Counted from the stretch's first letter, positions 43,168 to 54,629 are shown. The stretch: 64,000 bases of DNA from Peribacillus tepidiphilus (GCF_009466385.1 NZ_WIAQ01000002.1:124001-188000), one strand, 5' to 3'. Notes: generated by a model from the letters alone, not told the origin. Numbers and translations are program-made.

Positions 43168-43809
43168 ATGAACCAAGCTATAGAAAACTATCTGACTTCA
43201 ATTATTCCACAGCGTAATCAGTTATTTAACGAAATGGAAGCCTATGCTTTGGAACATAAGGTTCCGATAATGGATCTTATTGGCATGGAGGCGTTGATTG
43301 GAATGTTAAGGCTTCATAGGCCAAAGAAGATCCTCGAAATAGGTACAGCGATTGGATATTCTGCGTTACGCATATCCGAAGCATTACCGCAAGCGACCAT
43401 TGTAACACTAGAACGAGACGAAGAGCGACTTCAAAAGGCGCGTGAATATATTAAAGCTGCAAAGAAGGAAGCAGCCATAACCATACTAGAAGGGGATGCT
43501 TTAGAGCTATTTGATGCTGTCAAAGAACATGGCCCGTATGATGCTATTTTTATCGATGCAGCCAAAGGCCAATACCAAAAATTTTTTGAACTGTATTCTC
43601 CCCTGTTAAATGAACAAGGAATGATTGTGACAGATAATGTATTATTCAAAGGCTTAGTTGCTGTTTCGAATGAAGAAATTGAGCAAAAAAGATTGAGAAG
43701 CCTTGTAAACAAAATTCGGAATTATAATAAATGGCTTATGAGTCACAATGATTATCATACCGTTATTTTGCCTATTGGCGACGGAGTAGCTATTTCAGTA
43801 AAAAAATGA
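43168..43809 (+). CDS. trmR: tRNA 5-hydroxyuridine methyltransferase TrmR (YrrM)
   Basis: This 213-residue class I O-methyltransferase has motif I LEIGTAIGYSAL, an acidic LERDEERL post-I segment, and FIDAAKGQYQKFF with metal-binding Asp. ATG 43168 follows ATGGAGGA. In B. subtilis this protein methylates ho5U34 to mo5U34 in tRNA. The two genes that make ho5U follow immediately, which strongly supports this assignment over a generic catechol-type methyltransferase. Confidence 0.9.
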   Translation: MNQAIENYLTSIIPQRNQLFNEMEAYALEHKVPIMDLIGMEALIGMLRLHRPKKILEIGTAIGYSALRISEALPQATIVTLERDEERLQKAREYIKAAKKEAAITILEGDALELFDAVKEHGPYDAIFIDAAKGQYQKFFELYSPLLNEQGMIVTDNVLFKGLVAVSNEEIEQKRLRSLVNKIRNYNKWLMSHNDYHTVILPIGDGVAISVKK

Positions 43810-43819
43810 GGTGAAAACA

Positions 43820-44749
43820 TTGAAAAAGCCAGAATTACTAGTAACGCCGACTAGCGTCAATGATATCCAAGAATTAATTCATGCAGGTGCTGATGCTTTT
43901 ATAATCGGGGAACAAAAATTTGGCCTTCGTCTTGCTGGCGAATTCTCCCGAGAAGATGTAAAAAAGGCAGTTGAAATTGCCCATGCCGCTGGCAAAAAAG
44001 TATATGTTGCAATGAATGCTATTTTTCATAATGAAAAAGTGGATGCTTTGGCTGATTATATAGCTTTCTTAAGAGATGTTAAAGTAGATGCAATTGTTTT
44101 CGGAGACCCTGCAGTATTAATGACAGTACGTGAAGTTGCCCCAGATATGAAGCTTCATTGGAACACCGAAACAACCGCTACAAACTACTATACCTGCAAC
44201 TATTGGGGCAGAAAAGGTGCAAAGAGAGCGGTTCTTGCCCGTGAAATTAATATGGATGCAATTATTGAGACGAAAGAGAATGCTGAAGTGGAAATTGAAG
44301 TACAGGTTCATGGTATGACGTGCATGTTCCAATCAAAACGTTCCCTTCTCGGAAACTATTTCGAGTATCAAGGAAAAGCGATGGAAATTGGAAACCGCCG
44401 CTTGGAAAAAGACATGTTCCTGTACGATAAAGAACGGGATAATAAATACCCAATCTTTGAGGACGAAAACGGAACGCATATTATGAGTCCTAATGATATC
44501 TGTATTATTGATGAGCTACAGGATATGGTGAAAGCTGGAATTGATTCATTTAAAATAGATGGGATTTTAAAGTCACCTGAATATATTAAAGAAGTAACGA
44601 AACTATATCGTAAAGCTATTGATTTATGTGTAGAGGATCCTGATCAATACGAGGAAGTAAAGGACGAGCTATTGAAAGAGATTGATGCGATTCAACCGAA
44701 GAATCGTCCGCTCGATACAGGATTCTTCTTTAAAGAAACTGTATATTAA
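43820..44749 (+). CDS. trhP1: U32-family tRNA hydroxylation protein TrhP1 (YrrN)
   Basis: This 309-residue U32 peptidase-family protein starts at TTG 43820 after GAGGTG. The family segment EIEVQVHGMTCMFQSKRSLLGNYF is altered from the usual U32 form; only the first Cys is retained, so it may work only with TrhP2. In B. subtilis TrhP1 and TrhP2 hydroxylate U34 using prephenate-derived chemistry. The start is 10 bases after trmR. Confidence 0.9.
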   Translation: MKKPELLVTPTSVNDIQELIHAGADAFIIGEQKFGLRLAGEFSREDVKKAVEIAHAAGKKVYVAMNAIFHNEKVDALADYIAFLRDVKVDAIVFGDPAVLMTVREVAPDMKLHWNTETTATNYYTCNYWGRKGAKRAVLAREINMDAIIETKENAEVEIEVQVHGMTCMFQSKRSLLGNYFEYQGKAMEIGNRRLEKDMFLYDKERDNKYPIFEDENGTHIMSPNDICIIDELQDMVKAGIDSFKIDGILKSPEYIKEVTKLYRKAIDLCVEDPDQYEEVKDELLKEIDAIQPKNRPLDTGFFFKETVY

Positions 44750-44774
44750 TACCAATGAAATAGGAGGAATAGCC

Positions 44775-46043
44775 TTGAAAGCTATTACTGATAAAATTTC
44801 TGCCATTGTTGATGGAAAACGTGTCATTGTGAAAAAACCGGAGCTATTAGCCCCGGCCGGTAATCTAGAAAAACTGAAAATTGCAGTCCGCTACGGTGCG
44901 GATGCTGTGTATATTGGCGGTCAAGAGTATGGGTTACGTTCTAACGCTGATAACTTCACATTTGAAGAAATGAAGGAAGGCGTGGAATTTGCTAAGAAAT
45001 ATGGAGCCAAAATCTATGTTACAACCAATATTTATGCTCATAACGAAAACATCGACGGTCTTGAGGACTACTTAAAAGGTCTTCAAGAAGCTGGTGTCAC
45101 AGGAATCATTGTAGCCGATCCTCTTATTATCGAGACTTGCCGTCGTGTAGCACCAAATGTAGAAGTGCATTTAAGTACGCAGCAGTCTTTGACAAACTGG
45201 AAAGCCGTCCAATACTGGAAAGAAGAAGGGTTGGACCGTGTTGTATTGGCACGCGAAACAAGTGCAGAAGAGATTCGTGAAATTAAAGAAAAGGTGGATA
45301 TTGAAATCGAAACCTTTGTTCACGGAGCGATGTGTATTGCATACTCTGGACGCTGTACATTGTCAAACCATATGACAGCTCGTGACTCAAACCGCGGTGG
45401 CTGCTGCCAGTCATGCCGTTGGGACTATGACCTTTACAGAATGACAGATGATAAAGAATTGGCTCTATTTGATGAGAATGATGCACCATTTGCTATGAGT
45501 CCAAAGGATTTGAAATTGATCGAATCCATTCCTCGTATGATTGAGCTTGGGATCGATAGCTTAAAAATTGAAGGGCGCATGAAATCTATCCACTATGTAG
45601 CTACAGTAGTAAGTGTTTATCGTAAGGTTATTGATGCTTATTGTGCAGACCCGGACAATTTCAAAATCAAGAAAGAATGGCTAGATGAGCTTGATAAATG
45701 CGCAAATCGTGATACAGCTCCTGCTTTCTTTGAAGGTATACCAGGGTATAAGGAGCAAATGTTTGGGAATCATAGCAAAAAGACAAGATTTGACTTTGTA
45801 GGACTTGTCCTTGCATATGACGAAGACACCCAAATGGTTACTCTCCAACAAAGAAACTACTTTAAGCCTGGTGATGAAGTAGAGTTCTTTGGTCCTGAAA
45901 TAGAGAATTTCACCTATAAAATCGACAAAATTTGGGATGAGGATGGAAACGAGCTCGATGCAGCCCGTCACCCTCTTCAAATCGTGAAGTTCAAAATGGA
46001 CAAGCGTGTGTATCCGTACAACATGATGCGAAAGGAGAACTAG
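44775..46043 (+). CDS. trhP2: U32-family tRNA hydroxylation protein TrhP2 (YrrO)
   Basis: This 422-residue U32 protein starts at TTG 44775 after TAGGAGGAA. It retains the full signature [20 protein letters not shown] followed by [12 protein letters not shown], whose cysteines could bind an iron-sulfur cluster, and has an extra C-terminal beta domain (about 330-422). Together with TrhP1 it makes 5-hydroxyuridine at tRNA position 34. The next gene, udk, starts two bases after its stop. Confidence 0.92.
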   Translation: MKAITDKISAIVDGKRVIVKKPELLAPAGNLEKLKIAVRYGADAVYIGGQEYGLRSNADNFTFEEMKEGVEFAKKYGAKIYVTTNIYAHNENIDGLEDYLKGLQEAGVTGIIVADPLIIETCRRVAPNVEVHLSTQQSLTNWKAVQYWKEEGLDRVVLARETSAEEIREIKEKVDIEIETFVHGAMCIAYSGRCTLSNHMTARDSNRGGCCQSCRWDYDLYRMTDDKELALFDENDAPFAMSPKDLKLIESIPRMIELGIDSLKIEGRMKSIHYVATVVSVYRKVIDAYCADPDNFKIKKEWLDELDKCANRDTAPAFFEGIPGYKEQMFGNHSKKTRFDFVGLVLAYDEDTQMVTLQQRNYFKPGDEVEFFGPEIENFTYKIDKIWDEDGNELDAARHPLQIVKFKMDKRVYPYNMMRKEN

Positions 46044-46044
46044 C

Positions 46045-46680
46045 ATGAAGAAAAAACCCGTTGTCATTGGGGTTGCGGGTGGATCGGGATCCGGAAAAAC
46101 GAGTGTCACCCGTGCAATTTATGAAAGTTTTAAAGGGCATTCGATTCTCATGTTAGAACAGGATTTTTACTACAAGGATCAAAGCCACTTACCTTTTGAA
46201 GAACGGTTAAAAACCAACTATGACCATCCTTTAGCTTTCGATAATGACCTACTGATCGAGCATTTAAACAGGCTTTTACAATATGAGAGCATTGAAAAAC
46301 CCGTTTATGATTATACGATTCATACGCGCTCTGACCAAGTCATTCTAGTTGAGCCAAAGGACGTCATCATTCTTGAGGGCATATTAATTTTAGAGGATGA
46401 AAGACTGCGCAATTTGATGGATATAAAGGTTTTCGTAGATACCGATGCAGATTTACGCATTATTCGCCGCTTGCTGCGTGATATTAAAGAGCGTGGACGT
46501 ACAATGGATTCTGTTATTGAACAATATGTAAACGTCGTTCGCCCGATGCATAATCAGTTCATTGAACCTACCAAACGATATGCAGATATCATCATCCCAG
46601 AAGGCGGTCATAACTATGTAGCGATCGATCTGATGGTAACAAAAATTAAAACAATCCTTGAACAAAAAGCATTTTTGTAA
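46045..46680 (+). CDS. udk: uridine kinase
   Basis: This 211-residue kinase has the P-loop [12 protein letters not shown] at about residues 8-19, a [10 protein letters not shown] substrate loop, [12 protein letters not shown] and [12 protein letters not shown] near 140. It phosphorylates uridine and cytidine with ATP or GTP in pyrimidine salvage. It is coupled to trhP2 by near overlap. An unusual GC-rich hairpin region follows before greA. Confidence 0.96.
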   Translation: MKKKPVVIGVAGGSGSGKTSVTRAIYESFKGHSILMLEQDFYYKDQSHLPFEERLKTNYDHPLAFDNDLLIEHLNRLLQYESIEKPVYDYTIHTRSDQVILVEPKDVIILEGILILEDERLRNLMDIKVFVDTDADLRIIRRLLRDIKERGRTMDSVIEQYVNVVRPMHNQFIEPTKRYADIIIPEGGHNYVAIDLMVTKIKTILEQKAFL

Positions 46681-46896
46681 TAACATGACATAGATACGGA
46701 ATATAAAATTATGATTGTAGACATTTTCTCTTTACAAAAGCTGTAAAATGACTTACGCTACCAAAAAGAAGAACTATGCGCGCCCTTTTATAGGACGCGC
46801 ACTTACATATGGATTCTATAAAGAATCCGCTTACATAGAAAGAGGCGGATCTATTGTAATGCATCCGTTTTATCAAGATAGAAGGAGTGAAGGGTT
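46681..46896 (+). promoter_or_regulatory. greA leader with GC-rich hairpins
   Basis: This 216-base gap has two stem-loops: TGCGCG..CC/GG..CGCGCA at about 46777-46802, which stands out for its GC content, and GGATTC/GAATCC at about 46811-46828. No T run follows either, so they are leader structures rather than simple terminators. A TTTACA-like -35 is near 46730. No gene is supported. Confidence 0.5.
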
Positions 46897-47367
46897 TTGG
46901 CAACAGAAAAAGAATATCCTATGACAAAAGAAGGTAAACTGAAGCTTGAACAGGAGCTTGAGCACCTTAAAACTGTAAAAAGAAAAGAAGTAGTGGAGCG
47001 AATTAAGATTGCCCGCAGTTTCGGTGATTTATCAGAGAACTCAGAATACGATTCTGCTAAAGAAGAGCAGGCATTCGTGGAAGGGCGTATTACGACTCTT
47101 GAAAATATGATCCGTAATGCAAAAATTATTGAAGATAATGATTCAGATGTGGTCTCACTTGGAAAATCTGTTACATTTATAGAGCTTCCAGAAGGTGATG
47201 AGGAAACTTACACAATTGTTGGTAGTGCGGAAGCAGACCCGTTTGAAGGAAAAATTTCCAATGACTCTCCAATAGCAAAAAGTCTTTTAGGTAAGACTGT
47301 AGGAGATGAAGTGGTTGTTCAAACACCAGGCGGAGAGATGAACGTAAAAATCATCGCCGTTAAATAA
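46897..47367 (+). CDS. greA: transcription elongation factor GreA
   Basis: This 156-residue protein has an N-terminal antiparallel coiled coil (about 10-75), whose tip carries the acidic [13 protein letters not shown] segment needed for RNA cleavage in backtracked RNA polymerase, and a C-terminal FKBP-like globular domain. It starts at TTG 46897 after AAGGAGTG. Length and motifs are standard. Confidence 0.96.
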   Translation: MATEKEYPMTKEGKLKLEQELEHLKTVKRKEVVERIKIARSFGDLSENSEYDSAKEEQAFVEGRITTLENMIRNAKIIEDNDSDVVSLGKSVTFIELPEGDEETYTIVGSAEADPFEGKISNDSPIAKSLLGKTVGDEVVVQTPGGEMNVKIIAVK

Positions 47368-47391
47368 TCGTTAGATGTTTTAAATAATGAG

Positions 47392-47478
47392 CACCTCGTC
47401 AAAACTGTGAGTGAGGAGTCAATCGGCCGATTTTTGCCAATCTGATTCCCACTTAAACCGTAGACGAGGTGTTTTTTC
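47392..47478 (+). terminator. large hairpin whose 3' arm contains the pbpI ribosome site
   Basis: CACCTCGTC (47392-47400) pairs with GACGAGGTG (47463-47471), enclosing about 62 bases with internal pairing, and is followed at once by six T residues. GAGGTG in the right arm is seven bases from the ATG of pbpI, so the stem would both terminate transcription and hide the ribosome site. Confidence 0.75.
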
Positions 47479-49230
47479 ATGCTAAAAAAAAAGAGATTGA
47501 TTTCATTGGCAGTTGTCCAAATGTTAATCATGGTCACGTTACTATCAAGGCTCGTGTACATTCAATTAGTTGGAACTGAGTCTTTCTCTAAGCATGAAAT
47601 CAACCTTTTGGAAGCGGCTGTAAAACAAAGAACACAAGTATTTACAATAGATGATGGAAGAGGAAAATTTTATGATCGTTTTGAAAAGCCGTTAGGGCAT
47701 CAGGAAATACCAACCCTTATTTTATTTCCGTTTCTATCCAAAATGAATTGGCCAATTAAGACCGTCGCAGGGATCATTGGAGTGAGTGAGGAATCTTTAA
47801 TAAACGCTTTAAAAAACGCCAAGGAGCCATTCGCATTTCAATTAGATGGTAAGCCGATTTCTCTTTCCCAATGGCAAATGGATCAAATCAATAAGTTGAA
47901 AATACCTGGGGTTTTTGCCGTCAAGCAAAATTTTTATCTCAATAATATGCCTGCTCAGCAATTAATCGGAGGTTTGACAAAAGATCCTCAAATAAAGAGA
48001 AAACGATATCCAGACCGGGAATTTTCCATGAACACAGTTTTCGGTGACAGAGGATTGCAGTACCAATTTGATGAATTTTTACTTTCAGATGGGGATACAC
48101 GGCTTGTGTTTCATGTTGATGGTACAGGAGGACCCTTATTTGGACTGGATGTGAAATTCCATTCTCCGGCCAATCCCATGTATCCAGTAAAAGTGATAAC
48201 AACTATAGACCTTGATCTTCAGAAACAAGCAGAAAAATTAGTGGATCAGCATGGGATTGATAAAGGAGGGCTTGTCCTCCTGGATATTGAAACATCTGAA
48301 ATAAGGGCATTAGTTTCAAGACCAAACGTAAACCAAAAAGATCCGAACAAAGGAGAAGGAGCAGTCAATATGATGTTCCGACGTTCTACTCCTGGTTCTG
48401 TATTTAAAACGGTCGTAGCGGCTGCTGCAATCGAAACAGGCATAATCGAAAGGAATAAACTTTATAATTGTAATCTAACAGTAGACGGAAAAGAGGATAA
48501 GAATCGAAGGTTAGGAATGCTGGATTTTGAGAAAAGCTTTGCACAAAGCTGTAACCGAACCTTTGGTGAACTGGCTAAGGAATTGGCACACAAAGATCCA
48601 GGTCTGCTTGAAAAATATGCTGAATTGTTAAATATAACCGGAACAAATGGCTGGAACAACACACTTTATCATCAAAATTTCAAGCAGTTGTATCAAGAGG
48701 ATCCCGGTCAAGTTTGGTTAAAAAAAGCATATAGTAAAGACCAGAAGCTTGTTGCTCATACGGCGATTGGTCAACAGGATGTCCAAGCCTCCCCCCTTGC
48801 AATTGCTAACATGATGGCAACAATCGCCCGTGGGGGGCAAAGAAAAATGGTAAAAGCCGTCAGTAGGGTTGAATTTGCAAACGGTACAACAGAGGCAAAA
48901 TTTTATGATAGTCTTCTAGGTGATGAACAGATTTCCAAGCTTACAAGCATAAAGCTTCAGGAATTATTAAAAAAAGTGGTAGAGGACGAAGAAGGAACAG
49001 GAAGAGCCTTGCAAAACCTTCCATACCAAGTGGCGGGAAAATCAGGTACAGCACAAACCAATAAAGAGAAAGGTCTGTTAAATAGATGGTTTGCTGGTTA
49101 CTTTCCATATAATAAGCCGAAATATGCCCTTGTAGTGGTTAGATTAGATGCAACCGAGGATCAAGGAGGCGTCACTGGGTTATATGCAGATATGGTAAAG
49201 GAAATATATAAACAGGACATGAAGGAATAG
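47479..49230 (+). CDS. pbpI: class B penicillin-binding protein PbpI/PBP4b
   Basis: This 583-residue protein has an N-terminal anchor (about 8-28), a PBP dimer-type domain (about 50-210) and a transpeptidase domain (about 240-583) with the three active-site motifs: SVFK within STPGSVFK, SCN, and KSGTAQT. In B. subtilis pbpI is expressed during sporulation in the forespore. Here the start codon is overlapped by a terminator-like hairpin, so expression probably depends on opening that structure. yrrS follows. Confidence 0.94.
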   Translation: MLKKKRLISLAVVQMLIMVTLLSRLVYIQLVGTESFSKHEINLLEAAVKQRTQVFTIDDGRGKFYDRFEKPLGHQEIPTLILFPFLSKMNWPIKTVAGIIGVSEESLINALKNAKEPFAFQLDGKPISLSQWQMDQINKLKIPGVFAVKQNFYLNNMPAQQLIGGLTKDPQIKRKRYPDREFSMNTVFGDRGLQYQFDEFLLSDGDTRLVFHVDGTGGPLFGLDVKFHSPANPMYPVKVITTIDLDLQKQAEKLVDQHGIDKGGLVLLDIETSEIRALVSRPNVNQKDPNKGEGAVNMMFRRSTPGSVFKTVVAAAAIETGIIERNKLYNCNLTVDGKEDKNRRLGMLDFEKSFAQSCNRTFGELAKELAHKDPGLLEKYAELLNITGTNGWNNTLYHQNFKQLYQEDPGQVWLKKAYSKDQKLVAHTAIGQQDVQASPLAIANMMATIARGGQRKMVKAVSRVEFANGTTEAKFYDSLLGDEQISKLTSIKLQELLKKVVEDEEGTGRALQNLPYQVAGKSGTAQTNKEKGLLNRWFAGYFPYNKPKYALVVVRLDATEDQGGVTGLYADMVKEIYKQDMKE

Positions 49231-49305
49231 AATATCGTTTTATTGATTTAGTATTACATGATAAAATAAGCTCTGAAGTTTTTAAGTAAGGGGGAGTAGA
49301 AGTAA

Positions 49306-49986
49306 ATGGGGAAAAGCTTCGAACCATCAGGTAATACTTCTCGTTTTAGCATGAAAGAAAAAAAGAGAAAGGCTAATAGAATCTATAATATTCTGCTTAG
49401 TATCGTCATTACTCTTATTATCATTGTAAGTGCATCCATCTTCTTGGGAGGGAATGAAAGTGAACAAGCCTCTGATCAGAACAAGAAGCAAGAAAAGACA
49501 CCTGCAGTCCAACAAAACAATGAAGAACAAAAAGAAGAAAAAAATGACGATTCATTGGTAGAGTCTAAACAAGATGACACTGCGGATACAGAAGAAGAAA
49601 ACGACCAAGAGGATGTAACAGATGAGGTCGATGATTCCCAACTCCAAGAGATATATGACAGCAATGATTCTAATGTTGTAAAAGTGTATGTGAATGAAGG
49701 GTGGGAGCCAGTCGGTACAGATCAAACCGGTGAACACATCACTGATTTCACAAAAGGCTCAGTGGATTGGAATGAAATGGAGAAGGCCGTTGCTTACGGT
49801 GCAGGTTTGGATGACAGTCCTTATACGCTCTGGTGGCTTGAAAACGGTGGATCACCTTATCGAGCTATTGGGACCGTTTCGACTAAAGACAACAGTAAAA
49901 CCTATCGTGTTTATATTGAATGGGTTGATGGCGGCGGATGGAAACCGGTTAAGGTTGAAGAATTAAAGGTAAATGATAAAAGATAA
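49306..49986 (+). CDS. DUF1510 family membrane protein (YrrS)
   Basis: This 226-residue protein has a basic cytosolic start, a membrane helix (about 27-47), a long Glu/Asp/Gln/Lys low-complexity linker (about 48-110) and a folded extracytoplasmic DUF1510 domain with DWNEMEKAVAYG and WWLENGG segments. It is consistently next to pbpI, which suggests a shared role in sporulation wall synthesis. A symmetrical terminator follows. Confidence 0.9.
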   Translation: MGKSFEPSGNTSRFSMKEKKRKANRIYNILLSIVITLIIIVSASIFLGGNESEQASDQNKKQEKTPAVQQNNEEQKEEKNDDSLVESKQDDTADTEEENDQEDVTDEVDDSQLQEIYDSNDSNVVKVYVNEGWEPVGTDQTGEHITDFTKGSVDWNEMEKAVAYGAGLDDSPYTLWWLENGGSPYRAIGTVSTKDNSKTYRVYIEWVDGGGWKPVKVEELKVNDKR

Positions 49987-50016
49987 AAAAAGCGAGCATC
50001 GAGCTCGCTTTTTTTA
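49985..50016. terminator. bidirectional terminator between yrrS and yrzA
   Basis: AAAAAAAGCGAGC/GCTCGCTTTTTTT is a symmetrical stem that can serve both convergent genes. Confidence 0.9.
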
Positions 50017-50026
50017 TCTCTAGTCA

Positions 50027-50239
50027 TTAAGCTTTATTTGTTCTTTTGAAATGCACCACAGCACTATAAAATCTTCTTCCATCTTCGGTAACGTGCATTT
50101 GATGTGAAACGGAATGGACACTTAGCAGGATCGACTTATTGACCTCAATTTGTGATTGGATTTTTTCCTCTAATTTATTTATGCTGTCCGCTTCGAAACA
50201 TTCCACTTTGTCCTCAATTAAATCAAAAGAAATATTCAT
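50027..50239 (-). CDS. DUF2536 family protein (YrzA-like)
   Basis: This 70-residue protein starts at an ATG (50239) placed correctly after AAGGAGG. The longer in-frame version adds 20 unsupported residues. The sequence MNISFDLIEDKVECFEADS and HVTEDGRRFYSAVVHFK match a small Bacillus family placed between yrrS and yrrT. The function is unknown. It is divergent from the CymR-controlled operon. Confidence 0.8.
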   Translation of the reverse strand: MNISFDLIEDKVECFEADSINKLEEKIQSQIEVNKSILLSVHSVSHQMHVTEDGRRFYSAVVHFKRTNKA

Positions 50240-50349
50240 TCTAACAACCTCCTTAAATGAATTGCAGTGATATATTACCAAATTACGCGAATGTTTCATA
50301 CTTGAAGAGTCGTAAATAAGTATGGTAAATTTAGAACAGTTTTAAAATA

Positions 50350-50374
50350 AATCCATAGTATATTTATAGGAATT
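50350..50374 (+). promoter_or_regulatory. CymR operator overlapping the yrrT promoter
   Basis: An imperfect palindrome AATCCATAG...TATAGGAATT resembles the CymR site pattern with ATTCC/GGAAT-type arms. It covers a TATATT -10-like sequence about 30-40 bases before yrrT. CymR is encoded at 29115 in this window, and the yrrT operon is a known CymR target in B. subtilis. Confidence 0.65.
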
Positions 50375-50399
50375 ATAAACATTGTAACGGGTGATAAAA

Positions 50400-51038
50400 A
50401 TGGGAAGAGAATTTCTTGATATATTTGAGAATTGGGCAGATTCATACGATGATACGGTAGTTGGTCATGACTTGGAATACAAAGAGGTTTTTAGAGGCTA
50501 TGAAGAAATTTTGAGTGAAGTTGCCGATCGTTCCTTTGGACATGTTTTGGAATTTGGAGTAGGAACAGGCAACCTAACGAAAGAGCTATTAAATAGAGGA
50601 CTGGAGGTTACTGGTATTGAGCCATCCCGGCCAATGAGAGAGATAGCGGAAAAGAAACTTCCGAAAGAAGTAAAGCTTCATGATGGTGATTTTCTCGAGT
50701 TTTCGGTAGATAAAAAGATCGATACCATTGTCAGTACGTATGCGTTCCATCATTTGACTGATGATGAAAAAGAAAAAGCTGTGAAACTTTATGGAAACCT
50801 GTTAAGACAAGGTGGTAAAATAGTGTTTGCGGACACGATGTATGAATCTAAACAAGCACATCTTAACGCAATTGAAAAAGCAGAACGCGAAGGCTTTTAT
50901 AATCTGGCAAAAGATTTGCAAACCGAATACTACTCAACCATTCCTTTCTTAAAAGAAATTTTCGAAAAATATGGTTTTACAGTTACTTTTTCTCGCTGCA
51001 ATGATTTTGTTTGGATTTTGGAAGCCACCAAACAATAA
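50400..51038 (+). CDS. yrrT: class I SAM-dependent methyltransferase YrrT
   Basis: This 212-residue methyltransferase has motif I LEFGVGTGNLTKEL, GIEPSRPM and the TYAFHHLTDDEK segment. ATG 50400 is chosen over a GTG nine bases upstream. It is the first gene of the methionine-to-cysteine conversion operon, so it probably produces S-adenosylhomocysteine for the next enzyme; its methyl acceptor is not known. Confidence 0.9.
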   Translation: MGREFLDIFENWADSYDDTVVGHDLEYKEVFRGYEEILSEVADRSFGHVLEFGVGTGNLTKELLNRGLEVTGIEPSRPMREIAEKKLPKEVKLHDGDFLEFSVDKKIDTIVSTYAFHHLTDDEKEKAVKLYGNLLRQGGKIVFADTMYESKQAHLNAIEKAEREGFYNLAKDLQTEYYSTIPFLKEIFEKYGFTVTFSRCNDFVWILEATKQ

Positions 51039-51056
51039 ATGTAAGGAGTTTTACAA

Positions 51057-51755
51057 ATGAGAGTTGCAATCATCGGAGCAATGGAAGAGGAAGTTACAAT
51101 TTTAAGGGAGCAGCTTGAAGGCCTAGAACAGGAAACGATTGCAGGCTGTGAATTCAATATTGGAAAATTAAACGGAGTTGACGTTGTCCTTTTAAAATCT
51201 GGAATTGGAAAAGTGAATGCAGCTATGTCAACTGCTATTCTGCTTGAAAAATACAAGCCGGATGCCGTAATTAACACAGGATCAGCTGGTGGATTTTCAC
51301 CTGAATTGAATGTAGGGGATATCGTGATTTCTACTGAAGTTCGCCATCATGATGTGGATGTTACAGCTTTTGGCTATGAATACGGTCAAGTTCCACAGCT
51401 ACCAGCTTCTTTTAATGCGGATGAAAAGCTAGTTGCAACAGCTGTTGAGGCTGCCAAAGAAATTCAAGGGATCGCAGTTGCAAAAGGTTTAATTGCCACA
51501 GGTGATTCATTTATGAATGATCCGGAAAGAGTTGAATTTATTCGTGGTAAATTCAGTAATCTTCAGGCGGTAGAAATGGAGGCTGCAGCTATTGCGCAGG
51601 TGTCCTATCAGTTTAAAGTGCCGTTTGTCATTATCCGCGCCTTGTCTGATATTGCAGGCAAAGAATCAAATGTTTCGTTTGAGAACTTTTTAGAGAAGGC
51701 CGCATTGCATTCAGCACAGTTAGTAGTGAAAATTGTAGCAGCTCTAAAAGATTAA
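51057..51755 (+). CDS. mtnN: 5'-methylthioadenosine/S-adenosylhomocysteine nucleosidase
   Basis: This 232-residue enzyme has the family motifs [32 protein letters not shown] and [10 protein letters not shown] with catalytic Glu and Asp. It removes adenine from methylthioadenosine and SAH. It is the second gene of the CymR-controlled operon and recycles SAH towards homocysteine. An internal terminator-like hairpin follows before mccA. Confidence 0.96.
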   Translation: MRVAIIGAMEEEVTILREQLEGLEQETIAGCEFNIGKLNGVDVVLLKSGIGKVNAAMSTAILLEKYKPDAVINTGSAGGFSPELNVGDIVISTEVRHHDVDVTAFGYEYGQVPQLPASFNADEKLVATAVEAAKEIQGIAVAKGLIATGDSFMNDPERVEFIRGKFSNLQAVEMEAAAIAQVSYQFKVPFVIIRALSDIAGKESNVSFENFLEKAALHSAQLVVKIVAALKD

Positions 51756-51761
51756 GGAAGT

Positions 51762-51799
51762 AGGGATGATCCAAATCAGCTTGGATCGTCCTGTTTTTT
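51762..51799 (+). terminator. intra-operon terminator between mtnN and mccA
   Basis: AGGaTGATCC pairs with GGATCgTCCT around a 10-base loop, followed by six T residues. As it lies inside the yrrT-mccB gene run, it should lower downstream expression or separate two units. Confidence 0.75.
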
Positions 51800-51856
51800 G
51801 GTTTTTATACCAAGTAAATTTATCGGATTATCTATGAATCGAAAGGGAGAGCAAGG

Positions 51857-53918
<2,062 letters not shown>

Positions 53919-54062
53919 CGTACGGTAAGATTTTGTTAATCACTCATTTTAGGTTCAGTCTCTTTCCTGTATTCCCATCTATTACATCACCTATCATCTT
54001 ACAAAATATGTTAGAGTGATAGATAGAAAGATATTCTTAATCGAGAGCAGGTGAAAGACTCC

Positions 54063-54317
54063 ATGAAAGAAAAAAAATATGCAGTTTTGCGTGAAAAAAT
54101 GATTGATTATAAACGTTTCGCCTTTACATTGGTGTGCGTCAGCGTATTTTTTTATTTGGGGGTTCTCATTCCTTCTCCAGGTAAAGAAGACTTGAACAAT
54201 TTCTTAATGATGGGAGCAACCATTGTCTTTTTGGCAGGTGCTTCTCTTTTTTTCTATTTATCTAATCAATGTAAAAAAGCATTGGCGGAGTTTTCCGATG
54301 AGAGCGGCTTTTCATAA
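54063..54317 (+). CDS. yrhC: YrhC-like small membrane protein
   Basis: This 84-residue protein has two membrane helices (about 17-38 and 48-68) between charged ends. ATG 54063 follows an AGGTG site. It lies at the end of the mccAB cluster as in B. subtilis, and its function is unknown. Its last four codons are the left arm of a hairpin that occurs again, as an exact 27-base copy, 183 bases downstream. Confidence 0.82.
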   Translation: MKEKKYAVLREKMIDYKRFAFTLVCVSVFFYLGVLIPSPGKEDLNNFLMMGATIVFLAGASLFFYLSNQCKKALAEFSDESGFS

Positions 54318-54509
54318 GCCGCTCATAGAGTGTAGACAAAGTATATTTCATGCACTTTCAGACTGATTGAAAACGCTTGTCAGTCGAGGAACGAACCCGT
54401 GCGAGGAGCGGAGTTACCATAGACGGTAATGAGCACCGGAGGAGGGTTCGTGACGAAGAATGCGAGCGTTTGTCAACAGTCTGAGAGCGGCTTTTCATAA
54501 GCCGCTCAT
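54300..54509. repeat. structured element flanked by 27-bp direct repeats of the yrhC terminator
   Basis: Exact 27-base copies lie at 54300-54326 and 54483-54509; each is itself a GAGCGGCTT/AAGCCGCTC hairpin. The 156 bases between them fold into a long nested inverted repeat: CAGACTG/CAGTCTG, AACGCT/AGCGTT, ACGAACCC/GGGTTCGT and TTACC/GGTAA in order. This looks like an inserted, duplicated or mobile palindromic element. No gene is supported. Confidence 0.75.
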
Positions 54510-54559
54510 TATTTATTACATATGTCGAAACTTGTTTGAAAAATTAGGCAAATAAATGG

Positions 54560-54588
54560 TTTACTTTTTGTTTTACTTTGGATATACT
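54560..54588 (+). promoter_or_regulatory. sigma-A promoter of the yrzI small-peptide operon
   Basis: TTTACT and TATACT are separated by 17 bases, about 40 bases before a small gene with a perfect AAGGAGG site. Confidence 0.7.
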
Positions 54589-54629
54589 TACCAATGTAAA
54601 CACAATTTGTAATAAGGAGGTCGAAGAAA

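Noticed and set aside
54327-54482. Possible riboswitch upstream of the small-peptide operon
   Set aside because: The structured segment lies upstream of the operon's own promoter at 54560 and is bounded by direct repeats, which fits an inserted repeat better than a leader.
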